Origin: Planctomycetia bacterium
GTDB taxonomy: Bacteria > Planctomycetota > Phycisphaerae > Phycisphaerales > SM1A02
Assembly: GCA_005799205.1 (NCBI GenBank)
Contig: SYHM01000108.1
Location: 1 to 5,027 of the forward strand
DNA: 5,027 nt
Reading direction: 5' to 3'
Below, one piece after another: positions 1-5,027 of the stretch. Positions within the stretch are counted from its first letter, which is position 1. Each line of letters starts with the position of its first letter. A model generated the notes under the pieces. It searched no databases. It was not told where the DNA came from and saw nothing but the letters and a program-made list of their open reading frames with translations. The position numbers and the translations under genes were made by a program.

Positions 1-1
1 G

Positions 2-448
2 GCGATCCCAGCATCGAATCAATGCAAAGGACAGCATGGCTGCAACAGTGGCGTCTTCTTTCTCTCAAGGTATGAGGTTCAGATTCTTGAATCCAACACC
101 AATGTGACGTACGTCGATGGGATGGCCGGATCGCTCTACGGACAGTATCCGCCGCTGGTCAACGCTTCGCGTCCACAAGGCGAGTTCAACACCTACGACA
201 TCATCTTTCGCGGACCGCGCTTCGACGCAGCGGCGGGAATCGTTCGCACGGCGACCGTCACTCTCTTTATCAACGGCGTGCTGATTCAGGACAACGTCGA
301 ACTGCTCGGCGCGACCGCGCACGGCGCGCGCGCGACCTATTCGGCCCACGCTGAGACGGGCCCGCTCAAGTTGCAGGATCACGGCGATCCGATTCAGTTC
401 AAGAACATCTGGATTCGTCCACTAGGACCTGCGCAGAAAGCGGAGTGA
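2..448 (+). CDS. DUF1080 / 3-keto-disaccharide hydrolase family protein, C-terminal part (5' end outside window)
   Basis: The reading frame is open from the left edge, so the N-terminus is missing and 148 residues are visible. They match the distal half of the DUF1080 (3-keto-disaccharide hydrolase, LamG/concanavalin-like fold) family: NSGVFF at visible residues 15-20, YEVQILES at 24-31, then DGMAGSLYGQ, PPLVNASR, a YDIIFRGPRF strand, an INGV turn, and the closing GPLKLQDHGDP and KNIWIRPL motifs. The GTG at 104 lies inside the domain and is not the start. Family members are usually exported and act on or bind glycosides. The substrate cannot be read from this fragment, and whether it carries a signal peptide is unknown. 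The gene converges on sthA with a 55-bp gap. A second, more divergent DUF1080 gene lies about 1.9 kb downstream on the same strand. Family assignment is confident; enzymatic activity is inferred from the family only. Confidence 0.9.
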   Translation, partial: AIPASNQCKGQHGCNSGVFFLSRYEVQILESNTNVTYVDGMAGSLYGQYPPLVNASRPQGEFNTYDIIFRGPRFDAAAGIVRTATVTLFINGVLIQDNVELLGATAHGARATYSAHAETGPLKLQDHGDPIQFKNIWIRPLGPAQKAE

Positions 449-477
449 CATCGACTCGGGCCAGTGAAGCGTCGACA

Positions 478-500
478 CGCACGCGCGAGGCACGCGTGCG
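478..500. terminator. Hairpin in the convergent gap, possible bidirectional terminator
   Basis: CGCACGCG (478-485) pairs perfectly with CGCGTGCG (493-500) around a 7-nt loop. It sits in the 55-bp gap between two convergent genes, where a shared terminator is expected. Neither side is followed by a T-run, so it is not a classic intrinsic terminator. It may only be a stabilising 3' structure or a chance GC palindrome. Confidence 0.35.
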
Positions 501-503
501 ATC

Positions 504-1925
504 TCACCCCGCGTTGTTGCGCAGATTGTTGCTCGCGTTGAGTGCGGCGATCTTGTAGCACTCGGCGAATGTCGGCGAGTTGAAGACGTTCGAGAGAAAG
601 AAATCGAGCCCGCCTTTGAGGCGCAGCACCGCCTGTCCGATGTGGACAAGTTCGGTTGCGCGCGATCCGAAGATGTGGACGCCGAGCAGCACCCGCGTCT
701 CACGGTGAAAGATCAACTTCAGAAAGCCCACTTCAGTATCGGCGATCTTTCCCCGCGCGATCTCGCTGTAGCGCGCGATACCGATTTCGTAGGGAACCTT
801 CGCCGCGGTGAGCGCCTGCTCTGTTCCGCCAGCGCTACTGAGTTCAGGGATCGCATAGATGCCCATGGGGTAGTCATCACCCATTGGAAGCACAGGCGTG
901 TCGAACATCACACATGCCGCGATGCGACCCTGCGCTGCGCTCGTTGCAGCGAGCGCTGGGAACCCGATCAAATCACCCGCCGCGAAAACATGCTCAACCG
1001 CAGTCCGGTATTGGTGATCTACCTGAATGCGTCCGCGCGCGTCTGCGGTGAGCCCAGCATCTTCGAGGTGTAGCCCATCGGTGCACCCTTGACGCCCAGC
1101 GCAGATGAGCGCCGCATCCGCCGAGAGTCGCTTGCCACTGGCGAGTTCGACCGTGACGCGCGCCGGCACCGAATCAGACACGGCGATCTTCGTGACCGTC
1201 TCGTTGCAGCGAAAGACAACATCTCGCTGGCGAAGTTGGTGAATCATCTCGTCGATCGTCTCGTGATCCATGAACGAGATCGGCCTATCCGCGCGTTCGA
1301 TGAGCGTGACCTTCGTGCCCAGGACTGCAAACATCGATGCGTACTCGATTCCAATCACGCCGCCGCCGACAACGATCAGCGATCCAGGAATGGCGTCGAG
1401 TGACCCGATCGTGTCGCTCGTCAGGATGATGGGGCAGGCATCATTGGATTGATTCGGGCAATCGAGCGGCACGACGGGGCGGGTTCCGGTCGAAAGCAGG
1501 ATGTATTCCGCGGTGATGCGGCGATCTCCAGCGGCACTATCGATCGCAATCGTGTGCGCATCGATGAACGACGCGAACCCGTGAAAGATCTCGATGCCGT
1601 TTCGCAAGAGTGTGTCGCGGATATCGCGCTGCTCTTCACGGATGACGCCATCGACCCGCTCGAGCAGCATCGGCATCGTCAGCCGAATTGGACTCGACCC
1701 TGCGGCCTCGAGCGACCGACGAACGGTCCCTCGATTGAGGCTCACGACCGCCTCGCGAAATGTCTTCGATGGCAATGTGCCAGTGTGCACCGAAACGCCA
1801 CCGACTCCGGGGCGGCACTCGATCATCGCGACGCGCTTCTTCAGCTTTGCCGCCTGAATCGCAGCGTGCTGGCCAGCGGGTCCGCTGCCAATGACGACGA
1901 GATCGAATTCGTACAGGGCGGTCAT
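504..1925 (-). CDS. sthA: Soluble pyridine nucleotide transhydrogenase (Si-specific NAD(P)+ transhydrogenase)
   Basis: This is a cytoplasmic FAD flavoprotein that moves hydride between NADPH and NAD+. The 473 residues are close to the 466 of E. coli SthA. Visible motifs are the FAD-binding GSGPAG (13-18), GGVSVHTGTLPSK (42-54), STGTRP (145-150), the second dinucleotide fold VVGGGVIGIEYASMF (185-199), the FAD motif VFAAGD (313-318), and a C-terminal dimer domain with FGSRATELVHIGQA (419-432) and FNSPTFAE (448-455). The redox disulfide of lipoamide dehydrogenase and glutathione reductase is absent: both cysteine positions are Ser/Thr. The C-terminal His-Pro-Thr-Ser-Glu type motif of lipoamide dehydrogenase is also lost. 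Both features are expected of SthA rather than of a disulfide reductase. The ATG at 1925 is chosen because the flavin fold begins a few residues later. No clear Shine-Dalgarno precedes it. The gene diverges from the DUF2934 gene. Confidence 0.93.
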   Translation of the reverse strand: MTALYEFDLVVIGSGPAGQHAAIQAAKLKKRVAMIECRPGVGGVSVHTGTLPSKTFREAVVSLNRGTVRRSLEAAGSSPIRLTMPMLLERVDGVIREEQRDIRDTLLRNGIEIFHGFASFIDAHTIAIDSAAGDRRITAEYILLSTGTRPVVPLDCPNQSNDACPIILTSDTIGSLDAIPGSLIVVGGGVIGIEYASMFAVLGTKVTLIERADRPISFMDHETIDEMIHQLRQRDVVFRCNETVTKIAVSDSVPARVTVELASGKRLSADAALICAGRQGCTDGLHLEDAGLTADARGRIQVDHQYRTAVEHVFAAGDLIGFPALAATSAAQGRIAACVMFDTPVLPMGDDYPMGIYAIPELSSAGGTEQALTAAKVPYEIGIARYSEIARGKIADTEVGFLKLIFHRETRVLLGVHIFGSRATELVHIGQAVLRLKGGLDFFLSNVFNSPTFAECYKIAALNASNNLRNNAG

Positions 1926-1988
1926 GGTGTGGGGAGCGTATCGGCGCGGCGATTCGCATCGCCCTGGTGAGATGGATATCTTGGAGAG
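1926..1988. promoter_or_regulatory. Divergent intergenic region between sthA and the DUF2934 gene
   Basis: This 63-bp gap must hold the 5' signals of both divergent genes, unless their promoters lie inside the neighbouring coding sequence. I see no convincing -35/-10 pair on either strand. On the + side the purine run GGAGAG (1983-1988) directly abuts the ATG at 1989, closer than an ideal Shine-Dalgarno. On the - side the bases before the sthA ATG are pyrimidine-rich, with no Shine-Dalgarno. Confidence 0.5.
1948..1963. repeat. Perfect inverted repeat, candidate operator
   Basis: GGCGAT (1948-1953) and ATCGCC (1958-1963) form a perfect 6-bp inverted repeat around TCGC. It lies 22 bp upstream of the sthA ATG and 25 bp upstream of the DUF2934 ATG, a plausible place for a regulator shared by both genes. 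The arms are short and GC-rich, so chance is possible. Confidence 0.3.
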
Positions 1989-2318
1989 ATGCCAAAGCCT
2001 GCGAAGAAAACAACCGCTAAGCCAAACCCGAAGAGCATCAAGAAGGCAACCAAGCATCCAACCAAGAAGGCGGCAAGGCAGCCATCCAAGGTGGCGAAGA
2101 AGTCGACTCGCAAGAGAGTCGCGAAGGTTGCCCTGAAGTCCGCTGCAAAGGGCAACTCGATCATTGAGACCTCAGCCGTGACGTGGTCGCAGTCGTCCAC
2201 AGGCCCATCGTTCGAGCAAGTGCAACTCGCCGCCTATCACAGGTGGCTGCAAGGGGGGGCGAGTGACCTCGACAACTGGTTCTCAGCTGAGGGCGATCTT
2301 CGTGGCAAGAAGTTGTAG
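1989..2318 (+). CDS. Small lysine-rich protein with C-terminal DUF2934 domain
   Basis: The protein has 109 residues in two parts. Residues 1-55 are a low-complexity basic tail of Lys, Ala, Pro and Thr with 17 Lys, 3 Arg and no acidic residue. It resembles the histone H1-like tails seen on some bacterial DNA-binding proteins. Residues about 76-105 match DUF2934: a VQLAAYHRWLQGG helix followed by DLDNWFSAEGDL, with the conserved aromatic, Gly, Asp-x-Trp and Ala-Glu positions. The function of DUF2934 is unknown to me. Nucleic-acid or nucleoid association is inferred from charge alone. The ATG at 1989 is the first start after an in-frame stop at 1968 and has GGAGAG directly before it. The 3' end overlaps the downstream lipoprotein gene, which suggests coupled translation. 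There is no signal peptide or membrane segment. Confidence 0.82.
   Translation: MPKPAKKTTAKPNPKSIKKATKHPTKKAARQPSKVAKKSTRKRVAKVALKSAAKGNSIIETSAVTWSQSSTGPSFEQVQLAAYHRWLQGGASDLDNWFSAEGDLRGKKL
2289..2293 (+). promoter_or_regulatory. Shine-Dalgarno deciding the lipoprotein start
   Basis: GAGGG lies 8 nt before the GTG at 2302, inside the end of the DUF2934 gene. Starting there gives a 25-residue lipoprotein signal peptide of normal length. The other candidate, the GTG at 2263, follows the G7 run at 2253-2259 and would add 13 residues ahead of the signal peptide. Confidence 0.5.
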
Positions 2319-2979
2319 CCAGCTGTGGCACGCTGGCGTTGTTGCGCTCGTGCTTTCGATCGCAGTGGCGGCCTGCACGAGTGAGCCGCGCCCCACGGAT
2401 CGTGAACAGTACGACTGGGTGTCGCTCTTCAATGGCACCGACCTGACTGGATGGAACTGCTTTCCAGTCGACGCGGCCGGCAAGTCAACGGTTTGGTCGG
2501 TGCGCGATGGGGTGCTTGTGTGCGCGGGGAGCCCAGTGGGCTACATCCAGACCAGCGCTCGGTACACAAGCTTCGTGCTCGAACTCGAATGGCGCTTTGA
2601 TCCATCGCGTGGAGCTGGAAACTCGGGAGTCCTACTTCGTGTGCAGCCGCCTGACCATGTGTGGCCGCGGTCGATTGAGGCGCAACTTGAGAGTCGAAGC
2701 GCTGGAGACATCTGGAACATCGATGAGTTTCCGATGAAGGCAGAGCAGAGTCGAACTGATGGAAGGCGCACCGCCAAAGCCCATCCCACAAACGAGAAAC
2801 CACTTGGGGAATGGAATTCCTATTCGATCGTGCTCGACCATGGCAGACTCGAACTGCGGGTTAACGGCGAATTGCAGAATGTCGCCACGGAGTGCGCCGA
2901 GTTGGCGGGCACGATCGCACTACAGTCTGAGGGATCGCACATCGAGTTTCGACACATTCGGCTTCGCGAGATCAGATAA
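2302..2979 (+). CDS. DUF1080 / 3-keto-disaccharide hydrolase family lipoprotein
   Basis: The protein has 225 residues. Residues 1-24 are a signal peptide: a short N-region with Arg3, then a hydrophobic stretch from about 11 to 24. It ends at a lipobox-like VAAC, with Cys25 as the lipidated residue, so the protein should be membrane-anchored outside the cytoplasm. The DUF1080 domain follows: WVSLFNGTDLTGW (39-51), WSVRDGVLVC (65-74), the ELEWRF strand (94-99), GNSGVLLR (106-113), IEAQLES (125-131), then a C-terminal strand set with a RVNGE turn and a closing EFRHIRLREI. The NSGV...E-x-Q-x-x-E-S core is shared with the DUF1080 fragment at the left edge, but the rest differs, so they are separate subfamilies rather than a recent duplication. 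A longer form from the GTG at 2263 is possible. The gene overlaps the DUF2934 gene by 17 bp and converges on serC. The substrate is unknown; a glycoside-related role is inferred from the family. Confidence 0.88.
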   Translation: MARSCSQLWHAGVVALVLSIAVAACTSEPRPTDREQYDWVSLFNGTDLTGWNCFPVDAAGKSTVWSVRDGVLVCAGSPVGYIQTSARYTSFVLELEWRFDPSRGAGNSGVLLRVQPPDHVWPRSIEAQLESRSAGDIWNIDEFPMKAEQSRTDGRRTAKAHPTNEKPLGEWNSYSIVLDHGRLELRVNGELQNVATECAELAGTIALQSEGSHIEFRHIRLREIR

Positions 2980-2999
2980 CGCCAGCCCCCTTTAGCCGC

Positions 3000-4112
3000 T
3001 CAACCGTTCTTTCGCATGAAATCGCGCATGAACGAAGCGAGCGCCTGCGCACCTTCGAGGGGCATCGCGTTGTAGAGCGATGCACGAATTCCGCCAGCGT
3101 CCCTGTGGCCAGCGAGTCCATCGAGTTCAGCGCGGGTTGCTTCATCGATGAATCTCTTGTCCAGCGCCTCGCTTTGCAGTCTGAACGAAATGTTGATTGG
3201 ACTTCGACACTCTGGCCTGCTGAGCCCGCGGTAGAACCCGCCTGAGCCATCGATGATTTCATAGATGAGCGCAGCCTTTGCGTCGTTGCGCCTCTCGAAT
3301 TCACGCGCCCCACCTTCAGAGATCATCCACCGAAACATGAGCCCGGCTGTGTGAATCGCGAACGTCGGTGGTGTGTTGATCCGACTCTCGAGCGTGGCAT
3401 GCGACCAGTACGAGAACATGCTCGGAAGGCGTCGAACTGGATTTCGAATGAGATCGCGTCGTGCAATCACAAGCGACATCGCCGCGACCCCGAGGTGCTT
3501 TTGCGCTGCCGCATAGACCATCGCGTGCTTGGACCAATCGATCGGCCGCCCGAAGATCTCGCTGCTCGCATCGCAGACAAGTGGAACGCCTGCCGCGGCG
3601 ATTGGAGGGGTGTGAAACCGGGTGCCGTGCACGGTGTTGTTCGAGCAGTAGTGCATGTACGCAGCACCAGCGGTTGGCGTCATCTCGCCCACCGCCGGAA
3701 CATGGTCGTACCGAAACTTCTTCCCTTCAAACGGAACGGCGATCGTGGCCGACGGCACTGCATCGCGCCCTTCGACGATCGCCTTCGCCGACCAGACCTC
3801 AGTATCGGGGTAATCAGCGACGCCACCGTCGGGTAACAGATTCAGAGGGATGAGCGCCATCTGATTCGTAGCGCCACCGCTCACGAACAGAATCTCGAAA
3901 TCATCAGGGACCTCACCGAGCACCCGGCACGACTCGACCGCCTCCGCAAGGACCCGATCGTAGGTGGGCTGTCGATGACTGTGTTCGAGGATGCCGATCC
4001 CTGTTCCCTTGAGGTCGAGCAAGTCCTCTCGCAATTGCATGAGGACCGGCAGCGGCATCGTTGACGGTCCAGCTGAAAAATTCCAGATACGGTGTGGTTG
4101 ATGCGAGGTCAT
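3000..4112 (-). CDS. serC: Phosphoserine aminotransferase
   Basis: This cytoplasmic PLP enzyme converts 3-phosphohydroxypyruvate and glutamate to phosphoserine (serine pathway) and often also acts in pyridoxal phosphate synthesis. The 370 residues compare with 362 in E. coli. Motifs in order are FSAGP (12-16), SHR (45-47, phosphate-binding His/Arg), SGGATNQ (78-84), Trp107 stacking on PLP, SNNT (157-160), Asp181 contacting the PLP ring nitrogen, AQK with Schiff-base Lys205, and C-terminal GHR (335-337) plus GGIRASLYNAMP (340-351) with substrate Arg343. All key residues are therefore kept. The segment after SHR is QPTYDRV rather than the common GKEF-like sequence. The ATG overlaps the stop of the upstream serA-like gene as ATGA. 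A weak purine run (AAGAGA) lies about 9 nt before it, so translation is probably coupled. The 3' end converges on the lipoprotein gene with only 20 bp between them. Confidence 0.96.
   Translation of the reverse strand: MTSHQPHRIWNFSAGPSTMPLPVLMQLREDLLDLKGTGIGILEHSHRQPTYDRVLAEAVESCRVLGEVPDDFEILFVSGGATNQMALIPLNLLPDGGVADYPDTEVWSAKAIVEGRDAVPSATIAVPFEGKKFRYDHVPAVGEMTPTAGAAYMHYCSNNTVHGTRFHTPPIAAAGVPLVCDASSEIFGRPIDWSKHAMVYAAAQKHLGVAAMSLVIARRDLIRNPVRRLPSMFSYWSHATLESRINTPPTFAIHTAGLMFRWMISEGGAREFERRNDAKAALIYEIIDGSGGFYRGLSRPECRSPINISFRLQSEALDKRFIDEATRAELDGLAGHRDAGGIRASLYNAMPLEGAQALASFMRDFMRKNG
4109..4112 (-). other. ATGA stop/start overlap joining the serA-like gene and serC
   Basis: The serC ATG (4112-4110) shares two bases with the TGA (4111-4109) that ends the serA-like gene. 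This arrangement usually means one transcript and re-initiation by the same ribosomes, so the two proteins are expected to be made together. Confidence 0.9.
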
Positions 4113-5027
4113 GATTGCGTTCTCTTGAGTGCGCTATCGGATCGGCGAATCGCCTGCACGGTGACTCCAAACACATGCGGAGTCTGACGAATCAGCGCGA
4201 TGTCCCCTTCGGTTGGGGGGGCGTTCAGGTGGATTCGTGCGATGGCGGCCTCTCCTCCGGCGCAAATCACATTCTCCATTTCCTCGACATTGATCCCTGC
4301 TTTTCCGAGTACATCGAAGATGTTCGCGAAGACCCCCGGTCGGTTCACGTGGCGAATGTGGATCAACGTGACGGCGCTGCTGTCGCCGGTCCGGTTGACG
4401 CATCCACTCACGGTTCCATGTTCGAGCCATTGACGGACGATCCTGACCACCTCTTGATCGATCGCTTCGCATGCCTGCTCGGTCATGGCGCCGGATTGCA
4501 TCGTTCCATACACCCCAGGCTCGCGAACGAGTTGGGCGAGCAGGGGACGGGATTCGATTGATGCTGCGTACTCGTGAAGGTCGAGCCCGGCCCGAATCCG
4601 TTTGGTGCGAACCGCCTTCAATAGCGCCGCTTCGTCCACGACTTCGCCGAGACTGGTGTTGATGAGCGTCGCGCCGGCATGAAGCGCGTTAAAAAACTTC
4701 TCGCCGAGCAACCCATGTGATTCTTCGTTCGCAGTCACGCTGACACTGACGACATCGGAGAGCTTTGCGAGATTCACGAGGTTTGCGCAGTAGTCGATCC
4801 CGAGCGCATCGCAGCGCGACTCAGTGATGTTGCGGCTCCATGCGACGACATGCATGCCAAATGCGGCGCCGCGCTTAGCGATCTCCTGTCCGACCTGACC
4901 GAGCCCGACGATGCCAAGGGTTCGGCCGGCAAGTCCAGCGGACTCTGCGTGATGGCCGCTGCTCGACTCGCCTCGATCCCCCGAGCGCACAGCCGAAACA
5001 TGGTCGGGCAGACGCCGGTCGCAGCCA
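4109..5027 (-). CDS. serA: D-3-phosphoglycerate dehydrogenase-like protein with ACT domain, catalytic residues replaced (5' end outside window)
   Basis: 305 residues are visible; about the first 100 lie beyond the right edge. The frame starts with CDRRLPD, a conserved stretch before the NAD domain, so the GTG at 4990 is internal. The Rossmann fold has GLGQVG (visible 41-46). A C-terminal ACT domain (about 218-275) keeps His226, Asn228 and Asn246, which line up with the serine-binding His344, Asn346 and Asn364 of E. coli SerA. The catalytic region is abnormal. The Asn-x-x-Arg-Gly motif reads NTSLGEVVD (Leu126 for Arg). The THHIGAST-like motif reads TMQSGAMT (175-182, Gln for catalytic His). 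The DVFxxEP segment reads DLHEYAAS (149-156), without the aligned Glu. The usual His in the VSLH strand is Ser96. The frame is intact. Normal members oxidise 3-phosphoglycerate to phosphohydroxypyruvate with NAD+. Family and operon are certain; activity is doubtful. The gene is first in a unit with serC. Confidence 0.88.
   Translation of the reverse strand, partial: GCDRRLPDHVSAVRSGDRGESSSGHHAESAGLAGRTLGIVGLGQVGQEIAKRGAAFGMHVVAWSRNITESRCDALGIDYCANLVNLAKLSDVVSVSVTANEESHGLLGEKFFNALHAGATLINTSLGEVVDEAALLKAVRTKRIRAGLDLHEYAASIESRPLLAQLVREPGVYGTMQSGAMTEQACEAIDQEVVRIVRQWLEHGTVSGCVNRTGDSSAVTLIHIRHVNRPGVFANIFDVLGKAGINVEEMENVICAGGEAAIARIHLNAPPTEGDIALIRQTPHVFGVTVQAIRRSDSALKRTQS

Noticed and set aside
65..382. 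105-residue open frame on - opposite the DUF1080 fragment
   Set aside because: The + strand frame carries clear DUF1080 motifs across the same bases, while the - frame shows none.
642..1073. 143-residue open frame on + opposite sthA
   Set aside because: It is antisense to sthA, has no recognisable motif, and its composition is typical of a shadow frame.
504..1925. Lipoamide dehydrogenase or mercuric/glutathione reductase instead of SthA
   Set aside because: The CxxxxC disulfide and the C-terminal HPTxSE catalytic motif are both missing, and the C-terminal FGSRATELVHIGQA fits SthA.
1449..1970. 173-residue open frame on + opposite sthA
   Set aside because: It lies antisense to a well-supported gene and its translation is rich in Arg, Asp and His with no domain. 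It looks like a shadow of GC-rich codon use.
1926..2057. N-terminal extension of sthA by 44 residues on the - strand
   Set aside because: The extension would run over the divergent DUF2934 gene, has no family counterpart, and the flavin-binding fold begins right after the ATG at 1925.
2263..2301. Longer lipoprotein start at the GTG at 2263
   Set aside because: It is not excluded, but it would place 13 extra residues before the signal peptide and overlap DUF2934 by 56 bp. The GTG at 2302 has GAGGG at good spacing.
2980..2999. Terminator between the lipoprotein gene and serC
   Set aside because: The 20-bp gap holds a C-run and TTT but only a direct repeat of AGCC, with no stem-loop that I can find.
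3351..3836. 161-residue open frame on + opposite serC
   Set aside because: It is antisense to an intact serC with all its motifs, and it shows no domain, signal peptide or supporting context.

Overview
The window is GC-rich, densely coded bacterial DNA. It holds two proteins of the DUF1080 / 3-keto-disaccharide hydrolase family, a small lysine-rich DUF2934 protein, a soluble transhydrogenase of the cysteine-less 'HTGT-PSK' type, and a serA-serC pair. DUF1080 proteins are especially numerous in Planctomycetota, so a planctomycete (possibly of the Phycisphaerae type) is my best guess. This is an inference from gene content, not from a phylogenetic marker.

Layout from left to right. (1) The 3' part of a DUF1080 gene on + (to 448). 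(2) A short convergent gap with a hairpin. (3) sthA on - (504-1925). (4) A 63-bp divergent gap with a perfect 6-bp inverted repeat. (5) On +, a DUF2934 gene (1989-2318) that overlaps a DUF1080 lipoprotein gene (2302-2979). (6) A 20-bp convergent gap. (7) On -, serC (3000-4112) preceded by a serA-like gene that runs off the right edge (4109-5027). The last two overlap by ATGA, so serA-like and serC are read as one unit with serA-like first. No tRNA, rRNA, CRISPR or insertion sequence was seen, and no gap exceeds 65 bp.

How the genes fit together. serA and serC products normally carry out the first two steps of the phosphorylated serine pathway (3-phosphoglycerate to phosphohydroxypyruvate to phosphoserine). 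SthA balances NADPH against NAD+. The DUF1080 proteins are extracytoplasmic carbohydrate-type proteins, and at least one is a lipoprotein.

The most notable observation is in the serA-like gene. Its Rossmann and ACT domains are well kept, including the residues expected to bind serine. The catalytic Arg, Glu and His of the D-2-hydroxyacid dehydrogenase family, however, all appear to be replaced, while SerC next door keeps its active site. It may be a pseudoenzyme or serine sensor, or a divergent enzyme. The rest of the window looks like ordinary chromosomal housekeeping and accessory sequence, and I see no multi-gene defence or mobile system.
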